From: an uncultured Clostridia bacterium
Lineage (GTDB): Bacteria > Bacillota > Clostridia > Oscillospirales > Acutalibacteraceae
Length of the DNA: 54,033 nucleotides
Direction: 5' to 3'
NCBI GenBank assembly: GCA_947589415.1
Contig: CANQBP010000012.1
Location: 1-54,033 of the forward strand
The position numbers were made by a program, and so were the translations under genes. Under the pieces are notes generated by a model, which was not told the origin of the DNA, searched no databases, and saw nothing but the letters and a program-made list of their open reading frames with translations. This document shows, piece by piece, positions 7,249 to 16,292 of this stretch (its first letter is position 1; each line of letters begins with the position of its first letter).

Positions 7249-7322
7249 TCGAGGTGACTGGATTCGAACCAGCGGCCTCTACGTCCCGAACGTAGCGCTC
7301 CACCAAGCTGAGCTACACCTCG
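7249..7322 (-). tRNA. tRNA-Pro (anticodon CGG)
   Basis: A 74-nt cloverleaf on the minus strand. Acceptor CGAGGTG/CACCTCG with discriminator A, D-arm with AGCTCAG, anticodon arm CTACG-TTCGGGA-CGTAG giving CGG, and the T-loop GGTTCGAATCC. CCA is not encoded (ATTT follows). The 3' end faces the mobile region. Confidence 0.95.
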
Positions 7323-7329
7323 TCTTAAA

Positions 7330-7357
7330 TCAAGCCTTGAAAAAATTCAAGGCTTGA
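7330..7357. other. Perfect 12-bp hairpin between the two tRNA genes
   Basis: TCAAGCCTTGAA, a 4-nt loop and TTCAAGGCTTGA. It lies in the spacer of the tRNA-Gln/tRNA-Pro unit. With no T tract on the minus strand it is more likely a processing signal or weak attenuator than a terminator. Confidence 0.5.
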
Positions 7358-7360
7358 ACA

Positions 7361-7434
7361 TGGTTGCGGAATAGGGATTCGAACCCCAACAAACAGAGTC
7401 AGAGTCTGTCGTGCTACCGTTACACAATTCCGCA
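7361..7434 (-). tRNA. tRNA-Gln (anticodon CTG)
   Basis: A minus-strand cloverleaf. Acceptor TGCGGAA/TTCCGCA, discriminator A and an encoded CCA (7361-7363), anticodon arm ACAGA-CTCTGAC-TCTGT giving CTG, T-loop GGTTCGAATCC. It is cotranscribed with tRNA-Pro 38 bases downstream. Confidence 0.95.
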
Positions 7435-7527
7435 CTATTGTATTTTTCTCACTTGAGAACGATATCAATTATACAACATTTTGGCAGGCTTGTCAAGAGT
7501 TTTTTTAAAAAAAGATAAAATCACAAT

Positions 7528-7962
7528 TCAGAAGTCTACCAAATCCCCGTAAGGATTAGAAATTGACTCGGAATACTCTTCTTGTGCCTCGGAAATCAGC
7601 CTTCGCACAGACGAAGAGGCAACGGAGTCCTTTTTTGAAATGATGTAATCGAAAGCATCTTTGAGGAACAGATTTTCGACAATGCTTATTATTGTATCCA
7701 TAATATCGTAGGAGTTCAGGTTTACGGAGGAAACAATGTACTCGTTAATTTTTTGGGAAATTTCGGGTGCGAGGACTTCATATGTATCCCATTGGCGGTA
7801 GGATAATTCATAAAGCTGTTTTAATGCCTTGAGAGATCTCGGTTTATTTGAGTATTGATTCAGAAATTCATTGAAATAACCTTCAAGATCAGTCGGTTTC
7901 AGAAAATCAGGAAGGGTCTTATAGTCCGTATACAATTTTTTCACCGCCTTGTGTTCATACAT
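7528..7962 (-). CDS. Hypothetical protein
   Basis: A 144-residue, mostly helical, soluble protein that I do not recognise. It is rich in Tyr, Ser, Leu and Glu, with no Cys, signal peptide or membrane segment. The tail EEYSESISNPYGDLVDF is acidic. The ATG at 7962 lacks a clear ribosome binding site. AAGGCGGTG eleven bases inside could serve a TTG start at about codon 10, so the first nine residues are uncertain. It stands alone between the tRNA pair and metK. Codon use matches the neighbours, so it appears to be a resident gene. Confidence 0.6.
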   Translation of the reverse strand: MYEHKAVKKLYTDYKTLPDFLKPTDLEGYFNEFLNQYSNKPRSLKALKQLYELSYRQWDTYEVLAPEISQKINEYIVSSVNLNSYDIMDTIISIVENLFLKDAFDYIISKKDSVASSSVRRLISEAQEEYSESISNPYGDLVDF

Positions 7963-8149
7963 AGCCGAAATATTCGATCGAGTATTTGTTTTACGTACCG
8001 CTGCAACTTTCGATATACATATTTTACAATAAAATCCTATCTATTGCAATAGTTTTTTTACATTTTTATATAAAGAATTAAATAACGCAATGTAATATGT
8101 GTCAACATTGACAGTTTTTACCAAAAAGTAATGCTGACGGAAACAGAAA

Positions 8150-8172
8150 CGGAGTCCGAGAAACGGACTCCG
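8150..8172 (-). terminator. Terminator of metK
   Basis: CGGAGTCCG and CGGACTCCG form a 9-bp stem with a 5-nt loop, followed on the minus strand by TTTCTGTTT. It sits 10 bases past the metK stop. Confidence 0.85.
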
Positions 8173-8181
8173 GTGAGCAGT

Positions 8182-9369
8182 TTATTTAATACCGAAAAAT
8201 TTAAGCAGTTCTTCGGTTTTATCAGTCTTTTCCCAAGCAACGTCAAGATCCTCACGTCCCATATGACCGTAAGCTGCAAGCCGGCGGTATATAGGCTTTT
8301 TCAAATCAAGATTTTTTATTATGGCAGCGGGACGCAGATCGAATATTTTATTAACCGCATCTGCAAGAAGTTCATCACTAACCTTGCCGGTACCGAAACT
8401 GTCTGCCATGATTGACACGGGTCTTGCAACACCGATAGCATATGAAAGCTGTATTTCGCATTTGTCCGCAAGTCCTGCGGCTACAATATTTTTTGCCGCC
8501 CAACGTGCAGCATAGGCAGCGCTTCTGTCCACCTTTGTGGGGTCTTTGCCCGAAAAAGCACCGCCGCCGTGTCTTGAATAACCGCCGTATGTATCAACTA
8601 TGATTTTCCTTCCGGTAAGACCTGTATCGGCGGCAGGGCCTCCGAGAACAAATCTTCCTGTGGGATTTACAAAAATTCTTGTATTTTCGTCAACAAGATT
8701 TGACGGAAGTGTAGGGAATATTACGTATTTTTTAAGATCCTCACGTATGGTTTCCGTATTAACGTCATCGGAGTGTTGTGTTGACACAAGAACCGTATCT
8801 ATTCTTACAGGTTTGCCGTCATCGTATTCAACGGTAACTTGAGTTTTTCCGTCAGGTCTAAGATACGGCAGCGTTCCGTCTTTGCGTACGGCGGCAAGTT
8901 TTTTTGCCAGCTTATGTGCAAGTGATATAGGGAGGGGCATAAGTTCGGGAGTTTCGTTGCAGGCGTATCCGAACATAATACCCTGATCACCCGCACCGAT
9001 AATATTGAGCTGATCGTTTTCGCCGTCACGGTATTCGTATGATGCATTAACGCCCATGGAAATATCCGGGGATTGTGAGTCGATAGATGAAATTACAGCA
9101 CAAGTGTTGCCGTTAAAACCGCATTCGGGTCTGTTATAGCCGATGTCGTTTATAACATCTCTTGTTATTTTGTCTATGTCTGCGTAACAGCTTGTGGTAA
9201 TTTCTCCCATTACATGAATAAGACCGGTTGTTGCCGTAACCTCGCAGGCAACATGAGCATCGGGATCGGCACTCAAAATATTATCAAGTATGGCATCGGA
9301 AATTTGATCACATACCTTATCGGGGTGTCCTTCCGTTACCGATTCGGACGTAAATAAGAATTTTGACAT
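8182..9369 (-). CDS. metK: S-adenosylmethionine synthetase
   Basis: Makes S-adenosylmethionine from methionine and ATP, the methyl donor for the several RNA methyltransferases and radical-SAM enzymes of this window. The protein is 395 residues, full length. It has the N-terminal [20 protein letters not shown] block, the [15 protein letters not shown]-binding motif and the phosphate loop [19 protein letters not shown] at 9369 ([10 protein letters not shown]) is preferred over the upstream ATG at 9441, because only it has a ribosome binding site (AAAGGAAG) and it matches the family start. A consensus promoter and a structured leader of about 110 bases precede it; a terminator follows. It is a single-gene transcript. 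Confidence 0.97.
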   Translation of the reverse strand: MSKFLFTSESVTEGHPDKVCDQISDAILDNILSADPDAHVACEVTATTGLIHVMGEITTSCYADIDKITRDVINDIGYNRPECGFNGNTCAVISSIDSQSPDISMGVNASYEYRDGENDQLNIIGAGDQGIMFGYACNETPELMPLPISLAHKLAKKLAAVRKDGTLPYLRPDGKTQVTVEYDDGKPVRIDTVLVSTQHSDDVNTETIREDLKKYVIFPTLPSNLVDENTRIFVNPTGRFVLGGPAADTGLTGRKIIVDTYGGYSRHGGGAFSGKDPTKVDRSAAYAARWAAKNIVAAGLADKCEIQLSYAIGVARPVSIMADSFGTGKVSDELLADAVNKIFDLRPAAIIKNLDLKKPIYRRLAAYGHMGREDLDVAWEKTDKTEELLKFFGIK

Positions 9370-9418
9370 TGATTTGATCTTCCTTTCAGAATTTATCATA
9401 ATATTGCCGCATATATAA

Positions 9419-9467
9419 ACGCAGCAGCTTTGCTGTGACAAAAGACTGCAAATATCGGCAGCTGCGT
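9419..9467 (-). promoter_or_regulatory. Stem-loop in the metK leader
   Basis: ACGCAGC (9419-9425) and GCTGCGT (9461-9467) can pair, with an inner TTTGC/GCAAA stem. I see none of the conserved motifs of the S-box, SAM-II, SAM-III or SAM-IV riboswitches and no terminator alternative, so a regulatory role is only possible. Confidence 0.3.
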
Positions 9468-9481
9468 ATTTTTATGAGGGT

Positions 9482-9510
9482 ATTATAACACCGTGCCGAA
9501 TGTATGTCAA
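9482..9510 (-). promoter_or_regulatory. Consensus sigma-A promoter of metK
   Basis: Perfect TTGACA (9505-9510), 17-base spacer and perfect TATAAT (9482-9487) on the minus strand, giving a leader of about 105 bases. Confidence 0.9.
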
Positions 9511-9584
9511 GGTCGGTGATTTTAAAAATTCTTATATAGTGGTCCGATACGGACGGAAATATCATTTTTATGCTGATTTTCGGA

Positions 9585-9613
9585 TTGCAATACGGTGAAT
9601 AAAGTGTTATACT
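9585..9613 (+). promoter_or_regulatory. Sigma-A promoter of pnuC
   Basis: TTGCAA (9585-9590), 17-base spacer, TATACT (9608-9613), 50 bases before the gene start. Confidence 0.7.
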
Positions 9614-9663
9614 ACTGACGTTGCGGTAATTAACATGACAGATGTTGTTTTTGGGTGATATTT

Positions 9664-10356
9664 ATGAAGAAAACGAAGAAAAGGTATTTTTCGGCAGGGG
9701 AGATAGTGTTGTGGTTTTTTTCCATACTTACGATTGTTCTGTCATTCATTTTATTCGGGGCATCAAACTATTTGACGCTTGCTGCATCAATGATCGGTGC
9801 ATCTTCGCTTATATTCTGTTCAAAGGGTAATCCCGTCGGGCAGGTACTGATGATTGTTTTCGGTGTAATTTACGGTATAATATCATATTCATTTTCGTAT
9901 TACGGCGAAATGATAACATATCTTGGAATGACCGTGCCAATGTGTGTTGTTGCACTTGTTTCATGGCTGAAAAATCCGTACGGCGGCAAACGTTCGGAAG
10001 TCAGGGTCAATTCCGTGAGCGCGGGAGAATGGATATTTGCCCTTGTGCTTACAGCTGTTGTTACGGTGATATTTTATTTTATATTGAGATATTTCAATAC
10101 GGTAAATCTCATTCCGGGAACATTGTCCGTGGCGACGAGTTTTCTTGCCGTTTATCTTACATTCAGGAGAAGTCCGTGGTTTGCGTTTGTGTATGCTGCA
10201 AATGATCTGGTTCTTATAATTTTATGGCTGCTTGCCTCATTCAGCGACAAATCATATATGCCGGTTGCGGTTTGTTTCATGGTATTTTTCGTAAATGATT
10301 TGTTTTGCTTTACAAGGTGGCTTGAGATGAAAAAAAGACAGTCGGCAAAGCCGTGA
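9664..10356 (+). CDS. pnuC: PnuC-family nicotinamide riboside transporter
   Basis: A 230-residue membrane protein with about seven hydrophobic helices. It matches the PnuC family, which imports nicotinamide riboside for NAD salvage, in length and pattern: a repeated helix layout, the WLKNPY block after the third helix pair, YAANDLVLIILW, and the C-terminal FVNDLFCFTRWLEMKKRQ (family D-x(n)-W-R/W-E-M-like end). ATG at 9664 is chosen with GGGTGA five bases upstream; a GTG three codons earlier is possible. It stands between the divergent metK and its own promoter-led neighbour. Substrate is inferred from the family; related thiamine-type transporters share this fold. Confidence 0.75.
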   Translation: MKKTKKRYFSAGEIVLWFFSILTIVLSFILFGASNYLTLAASMIGASSLIFCSKGNPVGQVLMIVFGVIYGIISYSFSYYGEMITYLGMTVPMCVVALVSWLKNPYGGKRSEVRVNSVSAGEWIFALVLTAVVTVIFYFILRYFNTVNLIPGTLSVATSFLAVYLTFRRSPWFAFVYAANDLVLIILWLLASFSDKSYMPVAVCFMVFFVNDLFCFTRWLEMKKRQSAKP

Positions 10357-10373
10357 CGTGATTATATGCGGTC

Positions 10374-10402
10374 TTGAAAAAGGTGTCCGAAAATGTTATT
10401 AT
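10374..10402 (+). promoter_or_regulatory. Sigma-A promoter of the ABC-F/mtaB unit
   Basis: TTGAAA (10374-10379), 17-base spacer, TATTAT (10397-10402), 65 bases before the ABC-F start. Confidence 0.65.
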
Positions 10403-10467
10403 TTGAGTATAATATGCAGATGATTTATTTTGTATAAATTTCAGCAGGAAAATTACGGGTGAAAATT

Positions 10468-12384
10468 ATGTCAGTTATTACGGTATGTAACTTATCAATG
10501 GAATTTGGAGAACAGTTGTTGTTTGATAATATGAATTTTGAAGTGCAGCAGGGCGACAGAATAGGACTTATCGGTGTGAACGGCTGCGGAAAGACAACGC
10601 TGTTCAAACTCTTAACGGGGGAATACTATCCTGTTTCCGGTTCCGTGGTTGTAAATAAAAATACCTCCATAGGTTATATGGAGCAGCACGTATGCCGTAA
10701 CCTTGATAAGAGCACATATGATGAGGTGCTTACCGTGTTTTCGGAGCTTACCGAGATAGAAAAAGAGCTTGACAGCCTTAATCTTTCAATAGAAAACGGC
10801 TGCGGTGAACTTGAGAAAATGATAGAAAGACAGTCGTTTCTGCATGATGAGTATGTACGGCTCGGCGGTCTTACATATCGCAGCAGAGCAAGGTCTGCCC
10901 TTATCGGACTCGGCTTTGACGATGAACATATCAGCCTGCCGACGGGTTCATTAAGCGGAGGACAGAGAGCAAAGATACAGCTTGCGAAATTACTTTTGTG
11001 CGGAGCGGATCTGCTTTTGCTTGACGAGCCTACCAACCACCTTGATACGGCTGCCGCCGAATGGCTCGAAAATTATCTTACGGAGTCGAAATGTTCATAT
11101 ATAGTTATTTCACATGACAGGTACTTTCTTGATAAAACAACTAATATCATATTTGAGATAGAAAACAAAAAAATGACGCAGTATAAGGGAAATTATACGG
11201 CATATCTTCCGCAGAAGGAGGAAAGACTTTTAAGCCTTCAAAGGGCATACGATAACACGGTTAAGGAAATAAACAGACTTGAGGGGATTGTCGAACAGCA
11301 AAGACGCTGGAACAGAGAAAAAAATATCAAAACAGCGGAAAGCAAGATGAAGGTTATAAAACGGCTTGAGGATAATCTTGAAAAACCCGAAAATTTACCG
11401 TCTGCAATACATTTTGATTTGAAAATAAATAACAGAAGCGGGGATAATGTTCTTGAGGTAAGAAATTTGTCGCTTTCGTTTGGTGAAAACAGGTTGTTTG
11501 AAAATGTTTGTATGGAGATACATAGAGGGGAAAGGATATTTCTTCTCGGCCCGAACGGCTGCGGCAAGACTTCTCTGATGAAAACGCTTCTTGGTCAATA
11601 TAAGGCAAATTCGGGAACGATACGTTTCGGAGAGGGTGTAAAAAAAGGGTATTATGATCAGATACAAACGGGCATGGACAGTGAAAAGACCGTATTCGAG
11701 GAACTGTCGGACAGATTTCCCGCCATGACAAATACCGAAATAAGAAACACGCTTGCCCGTTTTCTTTTCAAGAATGATGATGTATTCAAGCCGTTATCTT
11801 CACTTAGCGGAGGAGAAAGGGCAAGGGTGCTTCTGACGGAGCTTATGCTTGCAAGGGCAAATTTTCTGTTGCTTGACGAGCCGACTAACCACCTTGATAT
11901 AAACTCCTGCGCCGAACTTCAAAAGGCACTTGATGAATATGAGGGAACATTGCTTATCGTTTCGCACGACAGATATCTTATCAATGCTCTTGCCGATAAG
12001 ATATTTTATCTGACGCCGACGGGCATAAGGGAATTTAGCGGCAGCTATGAAGATTTTCTCGAAAAGGCCGAGCCTTTTAAATCTAATGAGAATGAAAAGG
12101 CACATCAGGAGAAAGTCGGGAAACAAAACGAATACAAAAGCAAAAAGGAGCATGGAGCAAGACGCCGACGGGACAAGGCAAGGTTAAATAAGCTGGAGAG
12201 GGAAATAGCGGATTTGGAGGAAAAACTGGCGGTATTAAATGATGCTTTGAGTCAGCCGGAAAATGCGTCCGACTATGAGAAGCTGTTAAAAATAACGGAG
12301 GAAATTTCCGCCTCGGAAACAGCAATAGAGCTGCTTTATGAGGAATGGGAGGAAATTTCCGAGAGAAATGAAGTGGAACTGTAA
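10468..12384 (+). CDS. ABC-F family ribosome-associated ATPase
   Basis: A soluble protein with two ABC domains and no membrane part, which is the ABC-F layout; these act on the ribosomal E site in translation. The first domain has GVNGCGKTT, LSGGQRAKIQLAKLLL and LLLLDEPTNHLD; the second has GPNGCGKTS, LSGGERARVLLTELML and a second DEPTNHLD. A charged linker between them (residues about 245-310) is the tRNA-contacting arm, and a C-terminal Lys/Glu-rich coiled coil (from about 545) resembles YdiF/Uup types. Length is 638 residues with the ATG at 10468; a GTG at 10459 is the alternative. mtaB starts 2 bases after its stop. A housekeeping role is more likely than drug resistance, since it sits with a tRNA-modification gene. 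Confidence 0.92.
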   Translation: MSVITVCNLSMEFGEQLLFDNMNFEVQQGDRIGLIGVNGCGKTTLFKLLTGEYYPVSGSVVVNKNTSIGYMEQHVCRNLDKSTYDEVLTVFSELTEIEKELDSLNLSIENGCGELEKMIERQSFLHDEYVRLGGLTYRSRARSALIGLGFDDEHISLPTGSLSGGQRAKIQLAKLLLCGADLLLLDEPTNHLDTAAAEWLENYLTESKCSYIVISHDRYFLDKTTNIIFEIENKKMTQYKGNYTAYLPQKEERLLSLQRAYDNTVKEINRLEGIVEQQRRWNREKNIKTAESKMKVIKRLEDNLEKPENLPSAIHFDLKINNRSGDNVLEVRNLSLSFGENRLFENVCMEIHRGERIFLLGPNGCGKTSLMKTLLGQYKANSGTIRFGEGVKKGYYDQIQTGMDSEKTVFEELSDRFPAMTNTEIRNTLARFLFKNDDVFKPLSSLSGGERARVLLTELMLARANFLLLDEPTNHLDINSCAELQKALDEYEGTLLIVSHDRYLINALADKIFYLTPTGIREFSGSYEDFLEKAEPFKSNENEKAHQEKVGKQNEYKSKKEHGARRRRDKARLNKLEREIADLEEKLAVLNDALSQPENASDYEKLLKITEEISASETAIELLYEEWEEISERNEVEL

Positions 12385-12386
12385 TT

Positions 12387-13673
12387 ATGAAAATAAGGAT
12401 ATACACGCTCGGCTGTAAGGTCAATCAGTTTGAATCGGGAGCTATAATGAAGTTACTGACGGAAAACGGTCATACGGCTGCCGAGGATAATGAAAAGTCC
12501 GACATTACGATAATAAATTCTTGTGCAGTGACGTCTGCAAGCGAACAGAAAGCATATAAACTTATTCGCCGAATAAGGCGGGAAGATCCGAATACGGTAA
12601 TACTGTTCACCGGGTGTATGGCACAAATAGATGACGGTAAGGGCAGACTTTCGGATAGCGCAGATATAATTTTGGGAAATAAAAGGCGGGAGGATATACT
12701 TTCCGTGATAGACGATTATTTTCTGCAAAACAAAAAAATTACCCGCATAGAACCGTATCAGTCCTGCGACCGATATGAACAGCTCGCTGCGGACAATTTT
12801 TCCGGCAGAACAAGGGCATTTTTGAAAATTGAGGACGGCTGCAACCGTTTTTGTTCCTATTGCATAATACCGTATGCAAGGGGCAGAGTACGCTCATGTT
12901 CGCTTGAATATATCGGCGAACAGATAAAGAGCTTTGCATCAAAGGGATATAAAGAGGCTGTATTGGTCGGAATAAATCTTTCGTGCTACGGAAACGATAT
13001 AGGTTTCAGTCTTTCCGATGCGGTAAGGACTGCTTGTGAGGCTGCCGATATCCGTATAAGACTCGGCTCTCTCGAACCGGAGTCAATGGATATTGATACG
13101 CTTAATATATTCTCGTCTTATGAGAATTTCTGTCCGCAGTTTCATATCTCGCTCCAAAGCGGTTGTGATGAAACGCTTAAACGAATGAACCGCCATTATA
13201 CTGCTGCGGAATACGCAAAAATTGTTTCGGATATTCGCAGAATATTTAAAAACCCTTCGGTAACGACCGATGTCATGGTAGGCTTTTGCGGGGAAACCGA
13301 TGAAGAATTTACAAGATCGGTTGAATTTGTTAAGGAAACAGGTTTTGCAAAGGTTCATGTGTTTCCGTATTCACGCCGTCCGGGTACGGCTGCGGACAGA
13401 TCAAACGGTCATCTTTCAAACGAAATAAAAAAACAAAGGTCGGAGATTATGCTCGAAGCTGCCGAAAAGTCGAGGAGGTATTTTTTGGAAACACAAGTCG
13501 GCAGAATTGAAAGGGTACTGCTTGAAACACGGAGAAAAGACGAAAAATTTGAGGGCTATACCCCGAACTATACGCCTGTTTCCGTTGATGCCGACGAGAG
13601 TCTTGTCAATACCGTGGTGAATGTGGAAATTACGGGAACAGACGGGGATATATGCGCAGGTCGGCTCACATAA
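12387..13673 (+). CDS. mtaB: tRNA t6A37 methylthiotransferase
   Basis: Radical-SAM enzyme that converts t6A37 to ms2t6A in tRNAs reading ANN codons. It is 428 residues with the MTTase layout: an N-terminal UPF0004 domain (start MKIRIYTLGCKVNQFES, further Cys in NSCAVTS and FTGCMAQ) binding an auxiliary Fe-S cluster, the radical-SAM cluster CNRFCSYC with the YARGRVRS block, and a C-terminal TRAM domain. The GCKVNQ start and the ANN-type layout separate it from the rimO gene further on (22243). It follows the ABC-F gene by 2 bases, so the two are cotranscribed. It converges with and overlaps the next minus-strand gene by 8 bp. Confidence 0.95.
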   Translation: MKIRIYTLGCKVNQFESGAIMKLLTENGHTAAEDNEKSDITIINSCAVTSASEQKAYKLIRRIRREDPNTVILFTGCMAQIDDGKGRLSDSADIILGNKRREDILSVIDDYFLQNKKITRIEPYQSCDRYEQLAADNFSGRTRAFLKIEDGCNRFCSYCIIPYARGRVRSCSLEYIGEQIKSFASKGYKEAVLVGINLSCYGNDIGFSLSDAVRTACEAADIRIRLGSLEPESMDIDTLNIFSSYENFCPQFHISLQSGCDETLKRMNRHYTAAEYAKIVSDIRRIFKNPSVTTDVMVGFCGETDEEFTRSVEFVKETGFAKVHVFPYSRRPGTAADRSNGHLSNEIKKQRSEIMLEAAEKSRRYFLETQVGRIERVLLETRRKDEKFEGYTPNYTPVSVDADESLVNTVVNVEITGTDGDICAGRLT

Positions 13674-14070
13674 TAAGATCTATTATCATGATACAGCGGC
13701 AAACAGCCTCGTTGTAGGCTGAAAAAAATGCACGCTTCAATTTGTAGTTATCGCTTACATTCATATATTCCCTGCGGTAGCACCCGCTGTCTGCAACTTC
13801 ATTTTTTATCCTTGAACGCAAAATCGTTTTGTATGATCCGCTCTCCCTGACAGGTGCAGGCTCGACATCACATGAATATCCCGTCATAAAACGGTATATT
13901 TCCATGAATGTATCGGCTGTCTTTCGATTTTCGTCAGCGAATTTTTCGAGAGTCTTTTTATCGTTCTCGGTAGGGGCAGACTTTGCAAGTATTCTGTACA
14001 GCTCTGCACTATAAAGTGCATTGTCTGCATATTCACGAAGTCTTTGCGGCATATTGCTTATATTGCTCAA
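13666..14070 (-). CDS. Small helical protein, possibly ferritin-like
   Basis: A 134-residue protein of long amphipathic helices (LREYADNALYSAELYRILA, KTLEKFADENRKTADTFMEI, and a C-terminal helix with Cys). The spacing of Glu and Tyr residues recalls rubrerythrin/ferritin-like four-helix proteins, but the paired ExxH motifs that bind metal are not evident, so that is only a suggestion. I prefer TTG at 14070, which sits 6-7 bases from GAGAGGTG; a GTG at 14079 would overlap that site. Its last 8 bases overlap the end of mtaB on the other strand. It is otherwise alone, with no recognised partner. Confidence 0.6.
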   Translation of the reverse strand: MSNISNMPQRLREYADNALYSAELYRILAKSAPTENDKKTLEKFADENRKTADTFMEIYRFMTGYSCDVEPAPVRESGSYKTILRSRIKNEVADSGCYRREYMNVSDNYKLKRAFFSAYNEAVCRCIMIIDLIM

Positions 14071-14226
14071 GTTTATCACCTCTCAAATATATATGCTGCT
14101 GCGGTGAAAAATATATGAATTTTATGCACGGACTTATTTATATTTTCTTTTAAGAAATAAACTGTGTGTGCATTTTGATATAATACTAATCGGCAGTTGT
14201 TTATGCCTTAGAAACGGGTGGTAATA

Positions 14227-14922
14227 ATGAGAATGAGAAATAAACCATGGGCAAAGCCCGAACTTGAAGTATGCGGCTACTTCCTGCCGAATCCCTCAGT
14301 CATGTGCGGACGGTGGAACAGCGCATTTAAAAATAATGATAATCCGTTTTATATTGAACTCGGCTGCGGAAAAGGCGGTTTTGTCGCTTGTGCGGCAACG
14401 GAGAATACGGATATAAATTATCTTGCAATAGACCTCGAATATAAGATGCTCGGAACAGCAAGACGACGGATTTCAAAGATGTATGAAGAAAAAGGGCTGA
14501 AAGAGGATAATATACTGCTTGCTGCCTGTAATATAGAAAATATCGGTTCGGTTTTTGCCGATGATGAAATTATTGCAGACAGGATATATATAAATTTTTG
14601 TAATCCGTGGCCGAGAAACAAGCATAAAAAACATAGGCTCACACACCCGCGTCAGCTTGTTCAGTACAGAAAATTTTTAAAGGACGGCGGAGAAATACAT
14701 TTCAAGACTGATGATGACGAGCTTTTTGAGGAAAGTACAGATTATTTTAAGGAATGTTCGTTTGACATTGTCTACAAAACCTACGACCTTCACAAGTCAG
14801 GTTATGAGCCGAATATAGTGACGGAGCATGAGAAAATGTTTTCCGAGGAAGGAATTAAAATTAAATTTCTGATAGCGAAAAAGCGTGAAACGGAGGGGAG
14901 TGACGTATTTGAAAAAAAGTAA
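14227..14922 (+). CDS. trmB: tRNA (guanine-46-N7)-methyltransferase
   Basis: A SAM-dependent methyltransferase that makes m7G46 in the tRNA variable loop. The 231-residue protein carries the TrmB signature set: SAM-binding [19 protein letters not shown], the [19 protein letters not shown] block (family NFxDPWPKxRHxKRR) with LTHP, and [13 protein letters not shown] at 14227 has GGTGG six bases upstream. The end of the gene overlaps the start of the following lipoprotein gene by 14 bp, so the two are probably translated together even though their functions are unrelated. Confidence 0.95.
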   Translation: MRMRNKPWAKPELEVCGYFLPNPSVMCGRWNSAFKNNDNPFYIELGCGKGGFVACAATENTDINYLAIDLEYKMLGTARRRISKMYEEKGLKEDNILLAACNIENIGSVFADDEIIADRIYINFCNPWPRNKHKKHRLTHPRQLVQYRKFLKDGGEIHFKTDDDELFEESTDYFKECSFDIVYKTYDLHKSGYEPNIVTEHEKMFSEEGIKIKFLIAKKRETEGSDVFEKK

Positions 14923-16270
14923 GTTAATAATATCAGCTTTATGTTGCATACTGTTGGTGCTGTCCGCCTCCGGGTGTGCGGATGTCAGCTTCGGAGAACA
15001 GATGCTCCTAAGACCTCCGAGGGCAACGGGTGATAAAGCAGAGATACAAACCGTTATAAAGGAGCAGGCGGGCAGCGATTATATGCTTAAATATCCGCAG
15101 CAGGGCGAGTACCGTTCGGCTGTCACGATATTTGAAACCGGACAAAAGAAAAATGAATATGCCGTTGCCTTGTATTCGACAGAAAATAATACGAAACTCA
15201 ATATTTCCGTAATAGCGCATGAGAGTGACGGCTGGAAGTGTTTGGGAAGTTATAATAATACCTCAACGGGTGTTGACCGCATAATATTTGAGGATCTTAA
15301 TAATGACGGGAGTGACGAAATACTCGTCGGGTGGACAACATACAATGCGGGGCAAAATTCGCTTACGGCTTATTCGATTGAAAACAATACCGTCAGAGAA
15401 ATGACGATCGACGAAACCTACACGGAAATTGTGGTTTCGGATATAACGCAGGATAAATCAGAGGATATAATCCTCCTTTCGCTGCGCAACGATCAGACAC
15501 CGTCAAGCGCAAGACTTCTCCAATATTCCGAACAGGAAAAACGTCTGATAGGCAAGTTTTCAATATCTCTTGATTCGGGTGTTACGTCATTTGTCAATAT
15601 ACAATGCGGTAATTTGGATAAAAATACACCATGTGTTATAATAGACGGAAGCAAAAACAACGGACAGCTTACAACCCAGGTAATTTATTTTGATCCGAAA
15701 CTAAAGCAGCTTTTAAATCCTCTTGTTTCCCAAAATGGTGACGGAACGTCCGTTATGAACAGTACAACAAGAAAAAATACCGTAACCGCACGGGATATCA
15801 ATGGCGACGGGATTGTAGAAGTACCTGTTGTTTCACAAATGCCCGCACCTCCCGATACGGATGCCGGTTCGCTATGCAGTTTAACGTCATGGAAACAGAT
15901 AGATTTGAGTGACGGTTCACTAAAAACGGTAATAAATACCGTAATGAATTATACTGACGGTTACTATGTGATTATGCCGCAAAACTGGAGTACGAATGTT
16001 ACGGGTATAACCGATGCCGAAAACAGGGAAACTAATTTTTATATATGGGACGGAGAAAATTCCTCGGTAGGGGAGGAGCTTCTCTCGATATGCCGATTTA
16101 CAAATTCCGAGTGGGATAAAGCGGATAAGAAAAAATATGTAATGCTTGCAGATGTGGAGCTGAACGGTACGGAAGTGATAATAGCGGGACAAATATTCAA
16201 AACAAAAAATAAGGATTTGAATTTGAGTGTGTCTGATGTGAGAACTTCAGTATGTCTTATAGCAGAATAA
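14909..16270 (+). CDS. Lipoprotein with repeat (VCBS/FG-GAP-like) fold
   Basis: A 453-residue secreted lipoprotein. The signal peptide ([20 protein letters not shown]) ends in a lipobox ASGC. The mature part contains Asp/Asn-rich turns spaced like beta-propeller repeats, e.g. [40 protein letters not shown], which resemble calcium-binding VCBS/FG-GAP repeats. TTG at 14909 is the preferred start: GGAG lies 8 bases upstream and it gives a proper signal peptide. It overlaps trmB and is followed, after 22 bases, by a response regulator and histidine kinase, so it may be a sensor accessory or an output of that system. No enzyme motif is seen. Confidence 0.75.
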   Translation: MKKSKLIISALCCILLVLSASGCADVSFGEQMLLRPPRATGDKAEIQTVIKEQAGSDYMLKYPQQGEYRSAVTIFETGQKKNEYAVALYSTENNTKLNISVIAHESDGWKCLGSYNNTSTGVDRIIFEDLNNDGSDEILVGWTTYNAGQNSLTAYSIENNTVREMTIDETYTEIVVSDITQDKSEDIILLSLRNDQTPSSARLLQYSEQEKRLIGKFSISLDSGVTSFVNIQCGNLDKNTPCVIIDGSKNNGQLTTQVIYFDPKLKQLLNPLVSQNGDGTSVMNSTTRKNTVTARDINGDGIVEVPVVSQMPAPPDTDAGSLCSLTSWKQIDLSDGSLKTVINTVMNYTDGYYVIMPQNWSTNVTGITDAENRETNFYIWDGENSSVGEELLSICRFTNSEWDKADKKKYVMLADVELNGTEVIIAGQIFKTKNKDLNLSVSDVRTSVCLIAE

Positions 16271-16292
16271 TCATTAACGGGGGTGTTTTAAA

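Noticed and set aside
1-7250. Intact prophage or ICE
   Set aside because: No integrase, relaxase, coupling protein, capsid or terminase gene is seen; only fragments and accessory modules remain.
8182-9441. metK starting at ATG 9441
   Set aside because: The upstream extension is not part of the family, runs through the leader hairpin and lacks a ribosome binding site.
10468-12384. Antibiotic-resistance ABC-F protein
   Set aside because: Placement with mtaB in a core operon and the YdiF/Uup-like C-terminus fit a housekeeping role; nothing specific to resistance subfamilies is visible.
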